Notes: generated by a model not told the origin, from the letters alone. A DNA stretch of 64,000 nucleotides from Zygnema cylindricum (GCA_037447655.1 JBBHKE010002363.1:129286-193285), one strand, 5' to 3'. Numbered from the stretch's first letter, positions 1 through 13,700 are shown. Program-made: numbers and translations.

Positions 1-857
1 TTTGGTTCCTGCGAAATATCTTAAGACTTTCCTTGCTGCATCACGGTCAAATTTTCTCGGATTCTTTAGACTTGTGCTGAATACCCCAACTGCTGCAGCA
101 ATGTCAGGACGGGTACAATTCATGAAATATATTAAACCTCCCACTATCTGTCTGTAAGGTATTAGTGTCATAGGATCATCCTCCCGTTACTCTATATACT
201 CACTAATAATAACACCCAGTTTTGTCTCTTCTCCCTCTAACGTCTGCCGAAACTCCATTGGAGTTATACACCTTTTTGCCCCCTGCATTCCATACTCATC
301 TAACATACTTCCAATAGCCTTCTTTTGAGTCAATTTTAACAATCTGTTATTTCTCTCCCTTTATACCTGAACACCCAAAAATATATTTCGCCTCACCGAG
401 GTCTTTCATCTCAAACCGTGAATTTAAGGCAGTTTTAATTTTATTAATTTCAACCATTGATATGCTAATTAGTAATTAATCATCTACATACCCCGCTATA
501 TACAATATCCCATCCTCACCCTTAAGAACGTAAACAAAATGATCAAAACATATCCACTTAAATCTTAGGCTAGTTAAAAATTCATCAAGCTTCAGATTTC
601 ATTGCATAAGGGCCTATTTTAGGCAGTACAGAGATTTTAAAAACTTGCATACTTGTTGCTCTTTTCCTGGCACTGCATACATTTCTGGCTGCTGCATGTA
701 AATGGTCTCTTCTAGCTCTCCATGTAGGAAGGCTACTTTTACATCCATTTGATGCATACCCATATCTTCTATAGCAGTTAGGGACAGCAAAATCCTAATT
801 GTTGGAGATCTTACAACCGGAGAAAATGATTATTCAAAATCAATTCCTTTCTTTCGA
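1..857 (-). pseudogene. Copia pol relic A: reverse transcriptase and start of RNase H
   Basis: The minus strand reads as the C-terminal half of a Ty1/copia polyprotein. From right to left it shows the KEGIDFE-like RT block, [17 protein letters not shown], the YVDD active site followed at once by a stop, EAKYIFG, and MNCTRPDIAAAVGVFS before the window edge. Several in-frame stops (for example after YVDD and in the LKSLY region) show that it is dead. It is more diverged from elements B, C and D than those are from each other, so it belongs to another copia subfamily. No LTR is visible on either side. The relic stops near 857, next to a duplicated non-coding block. Confidence 0.85.
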
Positions 858-878
858 TTACACCGCTTTGCCACAATG

Positions 879-1075
879 TCGTGCATGAAGGCAAGCAAGA
901 GCAAACATGCTTTACAACCAGCGAAGTCATGCATGCCAACGCATATAGAAATGAAAATGATACTTGACAAACATAGACCAACAAAAATATATACACAATG
1001 AGAAAGAAGGAGTGTAAATATGACAAAAGAAAGAAAAGGGAAGAATACCCCCTAAAGTTATATGAGCCCAATAAT
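879..1075. repeat. 197-bp direct repeat, copy 1
   Basis: This block recurs as 2157-2208 joined to 14661-14805, which are the two sides of the element B insertion site. Copy 1 is therefore the uninterrupted version of the sequence into which B jumped. The shared sequence has no coding similarity that I recognise. Confidence 0.8.
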
Positions 1076-2156
1076 TATACCAAGCCACGAGGTAGCCACT
1101 AGGCTCTTGGGTCTTCAATGTATTCTTTACAAGAGTTATATCACACGAAAGCAACGAAGCAAAACACACACTTCCAACCAAACCAAGAAATTTGGATTCG
1201 GTAAGAAAAGCACTTTTCCATGACAACCAAAATGCCACATAAATAAATACACTCAAACACACCGTCAAGTTGTCCGGAGAACGGCATAGCCCAATACCAG
1301 ATGCCACGCCTCAAGCCTCCACTCCACAAATCGCCAAAAAGGAAAATTTGGAGGGAAACCTTCCAGAATTGGCCGAAGCCGTGTGGATTAAAAACGAGGC
1401 AGAACACAAGGAAAGAAAAATCCGTACACTAATTAGCATCAACCACCAACTAACAAGAAGAAAAGAAAATAGTGCGCAATTGGTGGCAAGGAGGAAGCAA
1501 GTAAATAACTCCACCGCCAAGAGAAAATTCTTATCCAAAAGCTAGAAATTCTAAGTCTGAAAATAGACTATATATTAGCTACTCTACTCTTACGCAAACC
1601 CTAACCTAAATCTTGGCTAGTTCACATGAATGAACTACTTAAGATGTTTGGCCAATAGGCGGCCAACATCGTTTGCCGTATGCATAACAAAATCCACCAT
1701 TCGTGGGTAAAATAAATGAAATGTATCGTAGCATCGCCAATATGCCAAGGAATTGCGATTTGTCGCCAAACGATACTTGGCGTCTATACTTTTAAATCGC
1801 GTATATACGAAACGAAACATATTGCATGAAATACTCCAAAAATCGCGACATGTCGCCTAAACGATATTCGTGTCTATACTTGAAATTCCGTACCTATGAA
1901 CGAAACAACACAAATCACACTAGATAAGTACATGTTCCATTAGACGTGTACACGAATTGCGTACACGTCACAAAAAATGAACCGACGGTATCACATAAGC
2001 GACGTAAACGAAAATCATATGTGCGTGCATAATATCGTGTTCGCGTGCAAAAAATCGTAAGTGTGTGCAAAATATCCTATATGCGTGCAAAATATCGTAC
2101 GTGCGTACAAATATCGTACGAGCGTGCTAACCCATATCATGCGGCATGACAGTTGT
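1076..2156. other. Unassigned non-coding stretch with degenerate tandem repeats
   Basis: No recognisable gene. A 91-codon plus-strand reading frame at 1270-1545 is lysine/arginine-rich and matches nothing I know. Two diverged copies of a roughly 95-bp unit lie at about 1745-1820 and 1845-1915 (shared ATCGCGACATGTCGCC-like and GTCTATACTT blocks). From about 2020 to 2125 an imperfect 20-bp tandem repeat of the form GTGCGTGCAAAATATCGTA runs for about five units. These look like satellite-type or decayed LTR sequence. Confidence 0.6.
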
Positions 2157-2208
2157 CGTGCATGAAAGCAAGCAAGAGCGAACAGGCTTTACAACCAGCA
2201 AAGTCATG

Positions 2209-3203
2209 TGTTGAAATTATTAGTTTTATATAGTATTTTCAAGGTCTAAATTTAGAAGGAAAAAGGCGGACAGCCTGTCTCCACCTCCTCTCTCTACCCA
2301 CCATACTTGCCGTAGTCACTGAGGGATAGAGAGGGTGGTTGAGCCATGGCTATCATAGCTTAAGCAGGCAGGGCTAAAGAGTGACCTATGTCACTCTTAA
2401 CAAAAGGTTGAGTCCGACAAGACTCGAACCTCCGACCGCTACTACGCGGCGTAGCCGTTAGCTCTAGCCAGTTTGTCGTAGAAGTCCGTTAGGATACACT
2501 AGGTTTGATATATATTTAGACAGTGATACGTTCATGAATTCGATTAACGGAATGAAAAACGAAGGAACATATAACCAAGTATTATATAGTGCGAACATTT
2601 TCTCGCACGAAAACAAATGAATCGGGCATTTGTTTTGACGACGAACATTTAATGTTGGATTTAATCTGACGGTGTATATCACTGCCGAGATCGCGTAATG
2701 GTCACTTTGGCGTTTATGGATGTGGCTTGACGTGGCGCCACGCGGAGGGATGACATTTGGTTGTAGGAATTCGGTCAAACATAAGAACAAGTTAAAAGTG
2801 GACACGCGTCCACTTAATGGTGTTGCCGTACATTGGCAGTACAGTAAGTACATCAACCATAATACTTTTCTATACCTTACAATGATCTGATAGGTTCGAA
2901 CTTCAATAGATAAGGGTTGTGAGAGGGATTTAGGACTTAGAGAATTTGGTAGATATGTACCTCTCTCCCTTTGAGAGTTTGTATAAACTTGGCATTTTTG
3001 CCGACTCATAACCAATCGGCTTGTTGGCCGTTTTCTGTGATTCTTTATGCTACCGACTCAAGGGAGTCCACGCTACATAGGGGTGCAGTCAAATTGTCAG
3101 TTGGCCTTCCAGGACAGCAGTGGTTGTGGCTTGAAGTGGGTTAGTTAAATACTATCTAGAGGCTTCCTGTATTCTGTGGTCTAATGGAGGACACAGAATT
3201 GCA
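2209..3203 (+). repeat. 5' LTR of element B
   Basis: Starts TGTTGAAATT and ends GAATTGCA. A TATAAA box lies at 2982-2987. The last 20 bp of the LTR (3184-3203) contain the gag start codon. A tRNA-like segment in reverse orientation lies at about 2410-2500, with a B-box-like GGTTCGAGTC on the minus strand. Confidence 0.93.
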
Positions 3204-4419
3204 GGTTATGGGCCCACCCTCTAGGGTGCCCACCTTCAATGGATCTGGGTTCATCTATTGGGAAGCCATTATGATGGAAGTTTTGTGCGAAAAACGATAC
3301 TGGGGTATCGTGAGTGGACAAGTGAAACGTCCACCTTCGGGAACTCCACCGGGATTTGGAATAGTAAGGTTTCTTGTAGCAACGCGTGCCTCAGCAGAGG
3401 AGGTAGATGATGGGGACAACAGTGTGTCCGAAAAGGGGAAAGGGAAGGAGACATCCCTCACTCCTTTTGCCACAGTAACGGGAGCAACGACCTGAAGACT
3501 ATGTAGAACGATACTCAAATGTGGGAGGATGTAAACATGGCTGCCAAGAACTTCATTCTATGTCACCTCACTCAAGGTTTGGCCACTCCTCATCTTCACA
3601 TTCACAAGGCCGAGGAGTTGTGGGTGAGTTTGGTGGAGATTTATAGAGCTGGAACTATTCAAGAGCTCCAGAGTTGTGAGCAAAAGCTAGTGAATTATAA
3701 TTACAAAAGAGGAAAGATGTTAGATTACTATAATGATCTTTCTTGTTTATATATATAGATGGAAAGTGTTGGGTGGAGAGGTAAAATGAAAATAAAAGTT
3801 AACACCCTATTCATGAAGTTACCAGATGAGTACGAGAACATAGTGTACCGAGTACAGGAAATGGCTGATAGTTCATGGAAATGGAACACATTGGTCAAGA
3901 TGATACTTGTGCAGGAAAACACAAAGGAGATTAGGAGAGGAGGAAAGAGCATTCAAGCTCTAGCAGCAGAAGGGGACCAATAGGGGAAGGACCCGAAGAA
4001 ACTATACAAAGGGGAAAGAGATCATTCTTGAGGACCGTGGCCCCCAAACGGTCTTTGTCATTTTTGTAAAAAGCCGAGACACTTCATCGCAGATACTGTC
4101 AAGCTGTAGCAGCTGTGGCTCCAAGAGAACAATGGAGGGGGTTCTTCTAAAGGGAAGAAAAAGGCACTTGTGGTTACAAAAGTGACAGAAGAAACCGAGG
4201 ATGAGTCTTCTGAGGAGGATAGGGAGCTTGTTCTTGACGACAATTTCGAGGAGAAAGAGATCCCTCGGAGATAGAAATGTGACCTTTGAGCAATTCGGGA
4301 AGCTCCACAAGAAGGATGGATCATCAACTTTGGTGCATCCATACATATGTGTGGTGATAAGGAACTCTTCACTAAGCTAAGAAAGATCCCTACTGTAGAG
4401 ATAGAGTATGGGGATGGGA
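3184..4419 (+). pseudogene. Gag and protease start of element B (degenerate)
   Basis: Opens with ATG inside the LTR (MEDTELQVMGPPSRVP) and follows the copia Gag pattern: IYWEA...EKRYWGIVSGQVKRP, AAKNFILCHLTQGLATPHLHIHKAEELW, KLPDEYENIVYRVQEM. A CCHC zinc knuckle (CHFCKKPRHFIAD) has lost its last cysteine. Protease begins around 4318 with I-N-F-G-A-S in place of D-S-G-A-S. There are stops after residue 103 of gag and at about 3758, 3981 and 4272, plus frameshifts. At 4419 the frame is cut by the insertion of element C, and it resumes at 10771. Confidence 0.88.
3204..3218 (+). promoter_or_regulatory. Primer-binding site of B, complementary to half of initiator tRNA-Met
   Basis: GGTTATGGGCCCACC begins directly after the LTR. 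It is the exact complement of GGUGGGCCCAUAACC, which spans the anticodon arm of plant-type initiator tRNA-Met. This is the Drosophila copia and yeast Ty5 mode of priming, in which a tRNA cleaved in the anticodon loop is used instead of the intact 3' end. The same bases encode gag residues V-M-G-P-P. Confidence 0.85.
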
Positions 4420-5423
4420 TGCAATTCTGTGTCCTCCATTGGACTACAAAATACATGAAGCCTCTAGATAGTATTTAACTAACCCACTTAAAGCCAAAAC
4501 CAGTGTTGCCCAAAAAGACAAACTGATAATTTGACTGCACCGTTGTGCAGCTTGGACTCCCCTGAGTCCGTAGCAAAAAGAATCACTGAAAACGGCCAAC
4601 CAGCCGATAAGTTATGAGCCGGCAAAAATGCCAATTTATACAAAGCTCTCTTAGAGAGAGGTGACTATCTACCATAATTTCCTAAGTCCTAAACCTCTTT
4701 CACAACCCCTATCTACTGAAGTTCGAACCAATCATATTACTGTAAAGTACATAAAGGTACTACAGCCGATGTTTTTTTTGTACGGCCGGTGTACGACAAG
4801 GCTACTTAGTGGACGCGTGTCACTTTTCCACTCGTTCGTATATTCTCCGGAATTCTCGAGACCGAATGTCATCCTTCCACTCGGCGCCACGTCATGCCAC
4901 GTCCATAAAATCGAAAGTAACCATTCCGCGATCTCGGCGATGATGTGCGCCGTCAGATTAAATCCGACATTGAATGTCGACCGTTTAAAACAAATGTCTG
5001 TTTCATTTGTTTCGTCCGAAATGACGTTCGCACTAAACCTTAACAGGTTCTATGTCTGTTCGTCCATATTTCAGTTAAATGGTTTCTGTATTATACAACA
5101 GTTTAAATACTAATGAAACATTATATCTCCTAACGGACTTCTACGACAAACTAGATAGAGCTAACGCCTACGCCGCGCTCTGCCGGTCGGGGGTTCAAGT
5201 CCTGCCGGACTCAACCTTTTGTTGAGAGTGATTTAAGTCACTCATTAGTCCTTCCTATAGAGCTGAGGCAGCCATGGCTCTATCGCTCTCTCTCTCCTTC
5301 AGTGACTACAACAAGTATGGGGGCAAGAAAGAAGAGATGGAGGCAGGTTGCCTACATTTTCTATATGGTTCCGCTAATTAGTTTTAGACCTAGAAAATAC
5401 AACAAAAACTACTTATTTCAACA
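4420..5423 (-). repeat. 3' LTR of element C
   Basis: 1004 bp, reading TGTTGAAATA...GAATTGCA on the minus strand. It pairs with the LTR at 9765-10770. The polypurine tract GGGGAG borders it at 5424 onward. Confidence 0.93.
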
Positions 5424-5437
5424 CTCCCCTTATTTTC

Positions 5438-8400
5438 AAGTCGAATTTAAATTTCAGTTTTAATCCACAAATTTCTCTGCATTATTTTAACTTAGGAGAA
5501 GGCACCGAATTTGTCATCATATCAGCCACCATTTTCTCATTAGATCTATATACAAGATTCACGATTTTATTCTCAACTTTTTTCTCTTACAAAACTAAAT
5601 CTTATGTCCATATGTTTAACCTTAAAATGATTTTTTGGATTAGCCGCAATTGCAATGGCAGCTTGATTATCACAAAACACTTCATGCACTCCCTCCTTCA
5701 TATACCCCAGTTCTTGCAGCAACGACTTGACCCACATCAACTCTTTCAAAACAGAACAAGAGGCCGTGTATTTAGCCTCCATAGTACACTGTGCCACCAC
5801 TTTTTGTTGCTTACTGCTCCAACAGCAAGCACCTTCCCCAACATACAACACATACCCAGAAGTGCATCTTCTCATAGGTGCGTCCCCATAACTGGCATCA
5901 CTCCAAGTAGTGATGTCAGTGTGCTCCCCTCCCAAATGCAACCATGACTCTGTGGTTCCCACTAGATATCTCATGACTCTCTTGGCTGCCTCCCAGTCTC
6001 TCTTCTTAGGATTATTAAGACTCCTACTGAGTACTCCAACTGCTGCCGCTATGTCCGGCCTGGTACAATTCATAAAATAGATTAAACTTCCTACGACCTA
6101 TCAATAAGGGATAGACTTCATAAACTCTCTCTCCTCTAGACTCATTTGATCGTCGAAGATCATCACTCCTCCTTCTACACTCCCATCACTTACTTCTTTC
6201 AAGTCCATGGGAGTGGTACAACTGTAAGCATTTTCCATCTGGAATTTCTCAATCATATTACCTATTGCTTCTTTCAGAGTAAATTTGATAATCTTCTTCC
6301 CCCTATCACTCTCCATTTGAATCCCCAAAATATATCTTGCCTCCCCTAAATCCTTCATATCAAATCTGCTTCTAAGCTCTTTCTTTAACTTATCGAGTTT
6401 TTCCAAAGATTTACTCAACATAAGCAGATCATCCACGTAAATTGAAATAAAAATGACACCATTCTCATATTCAAACATATAAATAGAATGGTCAGAGCTC
6501 ATCCGGATATATCCCACACTGATGAGAAACTCATCTAGTTTCTTATTCCACTATTAAGGAGCCTGCTTCAGTCCATATAAGGACTTTATGAGCCTGCATA
6601 CTTTTTTCTCTTCTCCTTCTTCCAGAAACCCCTCGGGTTGCCTAATGAAAATTTCTTCCTCTAACTCACCATTGAGAAAAGCAGTCTTAATGTCCATCTG
6701 GTGTATCTCCATGTCTTCCGCTGCTGCCACACTAAGAAGAATTCTTATTGAAGGGAATCGAACAACAAGAGCAATGGTCTCCTCATAGTCAATCCCCTCT
6801 TTTTGGGTGAACCCTTTCGCTACCAATCGAGCCTTATATCTCTCAATGGTATTATCTGGGTTCAGTTTTAATTTAAATACCCATTTACATCCAATAATTT
6901 TTTTGTTTGGAGGATAATCCGCTAGTTCCCAAGTATTTGCTTCCATGATTGAGGCCATCTCATCATATATGGCTCTAATCCATCTTTCTTTTTCTGGACT
7001 ATTTACTGCTTCTGAGTAAGACTGAGGCTCATCTATGTGAGATAGCTTAGTTACCTTATGAGCGGGTTGTTTTTCCTGTATCGTTTTGCTGCTCCTTCTT
7101 CCTCCCCCAAACTCCGAAGCTGGAATGGATGGAAGTCTTAGATTTCTTCTCACTGTCTCATCTGCACCCCTGTCTAAGGGAGCCGGTTCTGGTCCCATGT
7201 CTTCTATCTCTTTGAAGTCCATAAGTGTTTGTGAGATTTTTGGTGAGTCTCCTGTATCTTAGATCTCCTTTGAATTTGCAATCATGTTTTCACTTATGTT
7301 CGTTTTGGGAACAACCGAGTTCTCCTCACTTTCTGACTCAAATATGATTCTTATCTTCTTGGTATATTTGAAGGGGTTAAATGACTTCCCTTCATCCATG
7401 ACAACTAATTTTTTGACCAGAATGATATATTTCTTTGCTAAGTCATAGACTCTATATCCCTTAACATCCTCATCATATCCCACAAAGTATCCAGGTTTTC
7501 CCTTACCATCTAATTTCCAGTTTTTCTTATCTGTGTCAAGACTGTATACTTGGCTACCGAATACTTTAAGGTGTGAGATATCAGGTTTCCTTCCAACCTA
7601 TCTCTCATAAGGTGTCACTCCCTTTACAGCTTAGGTAAGGACTCTATTCTTTATGTAGTTAGCACAGTTCATTCCTTCTGCCCAACATCTCTTTCCTTTT
7701 TTCTTGTGAACTAACATACTGCATACACTATCTCCTAGTGTTCGATTCAACCTCTCAGCTACCCCATTTTGTTCCAGAGTTATATAGTACAGTTTTCTGG
7801 TGCTGCACTCCATAATCTCTCAGATATTCCTCAAACTAGTTAGAGGTATATTCCCCCCTATTATCACTCCTTATCCTCTTAATATGGGTTTCATGCAACT
7901 TCTCACTCTATGCTTTATATTCTTTGAAGTAAGTTGATGCTTCAGACTTTGTTTTTAGAAAGTAGACTCTAGAGTATCTAGACCAGTCATCGGTTATTGT
8001 CATCATAAACCTCTTCCTCCAACCGAAGGTACTTTTGCAGGTCCCCAAATATCTGTGTGGACCAAATCTAAAACTTTCTCACCTCTAAATGTGGCGGCTT
8101 TGGGAAAGGGAAGTCTGTGAGCCTTACCTTGAGCATAGCCACTACAATCATCCATCATTTTGTTATCCCCAAACTAAATGCCTTCTACTACCCCAAGCTT
8201 TGTCATTTCCCTCAACCTATCAAAATGCGCTGGTCCTAACGGCTTATGCCAAATCATCAACTTAGGAACACTGACATTGGTAGCATTATTCTTTTCATTA
8301 CTCAGGTTAGGCCTAAACATTCCTTTGCTACCCTTATCTGCCGTGAAGTAAACATTATCCCCATACGTAGTTATAAAGACTCCCTTTCTAGTGAAGGTAT

Positions 8401-9784
8401 CAAACTCTTTGTCATCTAACACAGATGTAGAGACAAGATTTTTACTCAGCCGAGGAATGTAGAGTACATCTGAGAATGTAGGTATAGAATTCTTACCCTC
8501 CACTAAGACTTTCAAATCCAGTGATCCCACTAGATCTGTAGTAACCACTCTCCCATCCTTATACTCTATCTCTACAGTAGGGATCTTTTTTAGCTTAGTG
8601 AAGAGTTTTTATCACGACACATATGCATGGATGCACCTAATTCGATGATCCATCCTTCCTGTGGAGTTTCCCGAATTGCTCTAAGGGCACATTTATGTTT
8701 TCGAGGGATCTCCTTCTCCTCCAGACTCTCGTGAAGAAGAAGCCCCCCATCCTCCTCAGAAGACTCATCCTCGGTTTCTCTTGTCACTTCTGTAACCACA
8801 AGTGCCTTTTTCTTCCCTCCGCAATAACCCCCTCCACGGTTCTCTAAGAGCCTCAACTTCGACAGCTTGACACAATCTGCGTTGAAGTGTCCGGATTTTT
8901 GCAAAAATGACAAAGATCCTTTGGAGGCCTCGGTCCTCCAGAATGATCTCTTTCCCCTTTGTACAGTTTCTTTAAGTCCTCCCCCCATTGGTCCCCTCCT
9001 GGTGCTAAAGCTTGAATGCTCTTTCTTCCTCTCCTAATTTTCATTGTGTTTTCCTGCACAAGTATCATCTTGACCACAGTGTTCCATTTCCATGAACTAT
9101 TAGGCATTTCGTGTACTAGATACACTATGTTTTTGAACTCATCTGGTAACTTCATGATAAAAGTGTTAACTTTCATTTTCATTGTACCTGTCCATCTAGC
9201 ACTTTCCATCTCTATATACAAACAAGAAAGATCATTACAGTAATATAACATCTTTCTTCCTTTGTAAGTGTAACTCACTAGCTTTTGCTCAACCAACTGG
9301 AGCTCTTGAATAGTTCAGCTCTATAAATCTCCACCAAACTCACCCACAACTCCTCGGACTTGTAAATGTGAAGATGAGGAGTGGCCAAACCTTGAGTGAG
9401 GTGACATAGAATGAAGTTCTTGGCAGCCATGTTTACATCCTCCCACATTTGAGTATCGTTCTACATAGTCTTCACGGTCGTTGCTCCCGGTACTGTGGCA
9501 ATAGGAGTGAGGGGTGTCTCTTTCCCTTTCCCTTTTTCGAACACACTGCTCTCCCCATCATGTGCCTCCTCTGCTGAGGCACCCGTTGCTGTTGGAAACT
9601 TTACTCCTCCAATCCTTGGTGGCGTTCCTAAAGGTGGATGTTTCACTTGTCCACTGACAATACCCCAGTATCGTTTTTTGCACAAAGCTCCCATCGTTAT
9701 GGCTTCCCAATAGATGAACCCAGATCCGTTGAAGGTGGGCACCCTAGAGGGTGTGCCCATATCCTACAATTCTCTGTCCTCCAT
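5438..9784 (-). pseudogene. Gag-Pol polyprotein of element C (degenerate)
   Basis: On the minus strand, right to left: Gag (MGTPSRVPTFNGSGFIYWEA near 9760; UBN2-type Gag to 8990), a zinc knuckle around 8880-8930, protease region at about 8600-8650, the GAG-pre-integrase domain (8170-8550; IWHKPLGPAHFDRLREM), integrase core (8060-7600; the first catalytic Asp of HTDIWGP is intact), RT (7222-6101; [27 protein letters not shown]) and RNase H (6073-5573; WSDASYGD, FCDNQAAIAI). The LTR-borne start is followed by a TAG at the LTR/primer-site junction. Double stops (TAA TAG before WNKK, and TGATAG before VVGS) and a +1 A frameshift in REKS are identical in B, so they predate the transposition of at least one copy. 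Confidence 0.9.
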
Positions 9785-10770
9785 TGGACTACAAAATACA
9801 TGAAGCCTCTAGATAGTATTTAACTAACCCACTTAAAGCCACAACCACTGCTGCCGAATAAGGCAAACTGACAATTTGACTGCACCAATGTGCAGCTCGG
9901 ACTCCCCTGAGTTCGTAGCAAAAAGAATCACTGAAAACGACCAACCAGCCGATAAGTTATGAGCCGGCAAAAATGCCGATTTATACAAAGCTCTCTTAGA
10001 GAGAGGTGACTATCTACCATAATTTCCTACCTTCTAAACCTCTCTCACAACCCCTATCTACTGAAGTACAAACCAGTCATATTAGTGTAAAGTACATAAA
10101 GGTATAACGGCCGATGTTCTTTTTGTACGGCCGGTGTACGACAAGGCTATTTAGTGGACGCGTGTCACTTTTCCACTCGTTCGTATATTCTCCGGATTTC
10201 TCGCGACCGAATGTCATCCTTCCACGTGGCGCCAGGTCATGCCACGTCCATAAAATCCAAAGTGACCATTCCGCGATCTCGGTGATGATGTGCGCCGTCA
10301 GATTAAATCCGACATTGAATGTTGACTGTTTAAAACAAATGTCCGTTTCATTTGTTTTGTGCGAAATGACGTTCGCACTAAACCTTTACAAGTTCTATGT
10401 CCGTTCGTCCATATTTCAGTTAAATGGTTTATGTATTATACAATAGTTCAAATACTAATGAAACCCTATATCTCCTAACGGACTTCTACGATAGACTGGT
10501 TAGAGCTAACGGCTAAGCCGCGCTTTGCTGGTCGGGGGTTCGAGTCCTGCTGGACTCAACCTTTTGTTGAGAGTGACTTAAGTCACTCTTTAGTCGTTCA
10601 TATGGAGCTGAGGCAGCCATGGCTCTATCGCTCTCTCTCTCCTTCAGTGACTACAACAAGTATGGGGGCAAGAGAAAAGAGATGGAGGCAGGCTGCCTAC
10701 ATTTTCTTTATATGTTTCCGCTAATTAGTTTTAGACATAGAAAATACAATATAAACTACTTATTTCAACA
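9765..10770 (-). repeat. 5' LTR of element C
   Basis: 1006 bp. Its terminal TGCA has mutated to TACA at the gag side. A TATAAA box on the minus strand lies at 9980-9985. On the plus strand, antisense to the element, 10490-10560 is tRNA-like: an A-box-like TGGTTAGAGCT at 10497-10507 and an exact B-box GGTTCGAGTCC at 10537-10547. Confidence 0.92.
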
Positions 10771-13700
10771 TGGGAGAGTGGTTACGAAACATCTAGTGGG
10801 ATCAGTATATGTGAAAGTCTTAGTGGAGGGTAAGACTTTTATACTTCTATTCTCAAATGTACTCTACATTCCTCTGCTGAGTAAAAATCTTGTCGCTACG
10901 TCTGTGTTAGATGACAAAGAGTTTCATACCTTTACTAGATAGGGAGTCTTTACAACTAAGTATGGTGATGAAGTTTACTTCACGGCAGATAAGGGTAGCC
11001 TAGGAATGTTTAGGCTTAACCTGTGAAATGAAAAGAAGAATTCTTACTATGATGGTGTTCCTAAGTTGATGATTTGGCATAAGCGGTTGGGGCATGTACA
11101 TTTTGATAGGTTGAGGGAAATGAAAAATCTTCGGGTAGTATAAGGCATTCAGTTTGGGGATAATGAACTGATGGATGATTATAGTGTCTGTGCTCAAGGT
11201 AAGGCTCACAGACTTCCCTTTCCCAAATACGCCACATATAGAGGTGAGAAAGTATTAGATTTGGTCAACACAAATATTTGGGGACCTGCAAAAGTACCTT
11301 CGGTTGAAGGAAAAAGGTTTATAATGACGATAACCGATGAGTGGTCTAGATACTCTGGAGTATACTTTCTAGAACCAAAGTTTATGCATCAACTTACTTC
11401 AAAGAATATAAAGCATGGAGTGAGAAGTTGCTTGAAACCCCTATTAAGAGGATAAGGAGTGATAATGGGGGGGAATATACCTCTAACTAGTTTGAGGAAT
11501 ATCTGAGAGATGAGGGAGTATAGCACCAGATAACTGTACCATATAACTCGGAACAAAATGGGGTAGGTGAGAGGTTGAATCGAACACTAGGAGATAATGC
11601 ATGCAGTATGTTGGCCGACAAGAAAATAGGAAAGAGATTTTGGGCAGAAGCAATGAACTGTGCCAACTACATTAAAAATAGAGCATTTACCTCAGCTGTA
11701 AAGGGAGTGACAACTTATGAGAGATGGGTTGGAAGGAAAATAGACATCTCACACCTTAAAGTATTCGGTAGCCAAGTTTACAATCTTGACACGGATAGGA
11801 AAAACTGGAAATTAGATGCTAAGGGAAAACTTGGATACTTTGTGGGATATGATGAGGATGTTAAGGGATAAAGAGTCTATGACTTAGCAAAGAAAGATTT
11901 CATTCTGGTCAAACACTTCGTTGTCATGGATGAAGGGAAGTCATTTGACCCCTTCAAATATACCAAGATGATAAGAATCAGATTTGAGTTCGAAAGTGAG
12001 GAGAACTCGGTCATTCCCGAAAGAGACATGAGTGAAATGGTGATTGCAGATTTAGGGGAGATCTGAGATACTGGAGACTCACTGGAAACCTCACATACCC
12101 TTATGGACTTCGAGGAGATAGAAGACGTGGGACTAGAACCGGCTTCTATGGACAGGGGAGCCGATGAGAGAGTGAGGATAAATCAAAGACTTCCATCTAT
12201 TCCAGCTTCGGAGTTTGAGGGAGGGAGAAGGAGCAACAAACGGATACAGGAAAAATAAGCCGCTCATAAGGTAACTAAGCTATCTCACCTAGATGAATCC
12301 AGTGTTACTCGGAGGCAGTGAATAGTCCGGTGAAAGAAAAATGGATTAGAGTCATAAATGATGAGATGGCCTCCATCATGGAAGCAAATACTTCATAACT
12401 AAAGGATTGTCCTCCCGACATAAAAACCTATTGGGTGTAAATGGGTATTTAAACTAAAACTGAACTCAAATAATACCATTGAGAGATATAAGGCTCGATT
12501 GGTAGCAAAAGGGTTCACCCAAAAGGAGGGCATTGACTATGAGGAGACCTTTGCTACAGTTGTTCGGTTCCTATCAGTAAGGATTCTCCTCAGTCTGGCA
12601 GCAACGTAAGACATGGAAATACACCAGATCGACATTAAGACTACTTTTCTTAATGGTGTTGTAGAGGAAGAAATTTTCATTAGGCAACCCGAGGGGTTTC
12701 TGGAAGAAGGAGAAGAGAAAAAAGTATGCAGGCTCATAAAGTCCTTATATGGACTGAAGCAGGCTCCTTAATAGTGGAATAAGAAACTAGATGAGTTTCT
12801 CATCAGTGTGGGATATATCCGGATGAGCTCTGACCATTCTATTTATATGTTTGAATATGAGAATGGTGTCATTTTTATTTCAATTTACGTGGATGATCTG
12901 CTTATGTTGAGTAAATCTTTGGAAAAACTCGATAAGTTAAAGAAAGAGCTTAGAAGCAGATTTGATATGAAGGATTTAGGGGAGGCAAGATATATTTTGG
13001 GGATTCAAATGGAGAGTGATAGGGGGAAGAAGATTATCAAATTTACTCTGAAAGAAGCAATAGGTAATATGTTTGAGAAATTCCAGATGGAAAATGCTTA
13101 CAGTTGTACCACTCCCATGGACTTGAAAGAAGTAAGTGATGGGAGTGTAGAAGGAGGAGTGATGATCTTAGACGATGAAATGAGTCTAGAGGAGAGAGAG
13201 TTTATGAAGTCTATCCCTTATTGATAGGTCGTAGGAAGTTTAATCTATTTTATGAATTGTACCAGGCCGGACATAGCGGCAGCAGTTGGAGTACTCAGTA
13301 GGAGTCTTAATAATCCTAAGAAGAGAGACTGGGAGACAGCCAAGAGAGTCATGAGATATCTAGTGGGAACCACAGAGTTATGGTTGCATTTGGGAGGGGA
13401 GCACAGTGACATCACTACTTGGAGTGATGCCAGTTATGGGGACGCACCTATGAGAAGATGCACTTCTGGGTATATGTTGTATGTTGGGGAAGGTGCTTGC
13501 TGTTGGAGCAGTAAGCAACAAAAAGTGGTGGCACAGTGTACTATGGAGGCTAAATACACGGCCTCTTGTTCTGTTGTGAAAGAGTTGATGTGGGTCAAGT
13601 CGTTGCTGCAAGAACTGGGGTATATGAAGGAGGGAGTGCATGAAGTGTTTTGTGATAATCAAGCTGCCATTGCAATTGCGGCTAATCCAAAACATCATTT

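Larger units (their letters stand above)
4420..10770 (-). mobile_element. Copia LTR retrotransposon C, nested in B in opposite orientation
   Basis: A complete 6.35-kb element on the minus strand. The left LTR is 4420-5423 (3' LTR) and the right LTR is 9765-10770 (5' LTR). It is flanked by a perfect 5-bp duplication TGGGA (4415-4419 and 10771-10775), and removing it restores the frame of B. It is the same family as B, with near-identical RT and RNase H that share disabling mutations. The primer-binding site (9750-9764, minus) reads GGATATGGGCACACC, two changes from that of B. The polypurine tract is at 5424-5437. Confidence 0.95.

Noticed and set aside
1270-1545. 91-codon basic ORF as a gene
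   Set aside because: Low-complexity Lys/Arg/Asn composition, an overlapping open frame on the other strand, and no motif.
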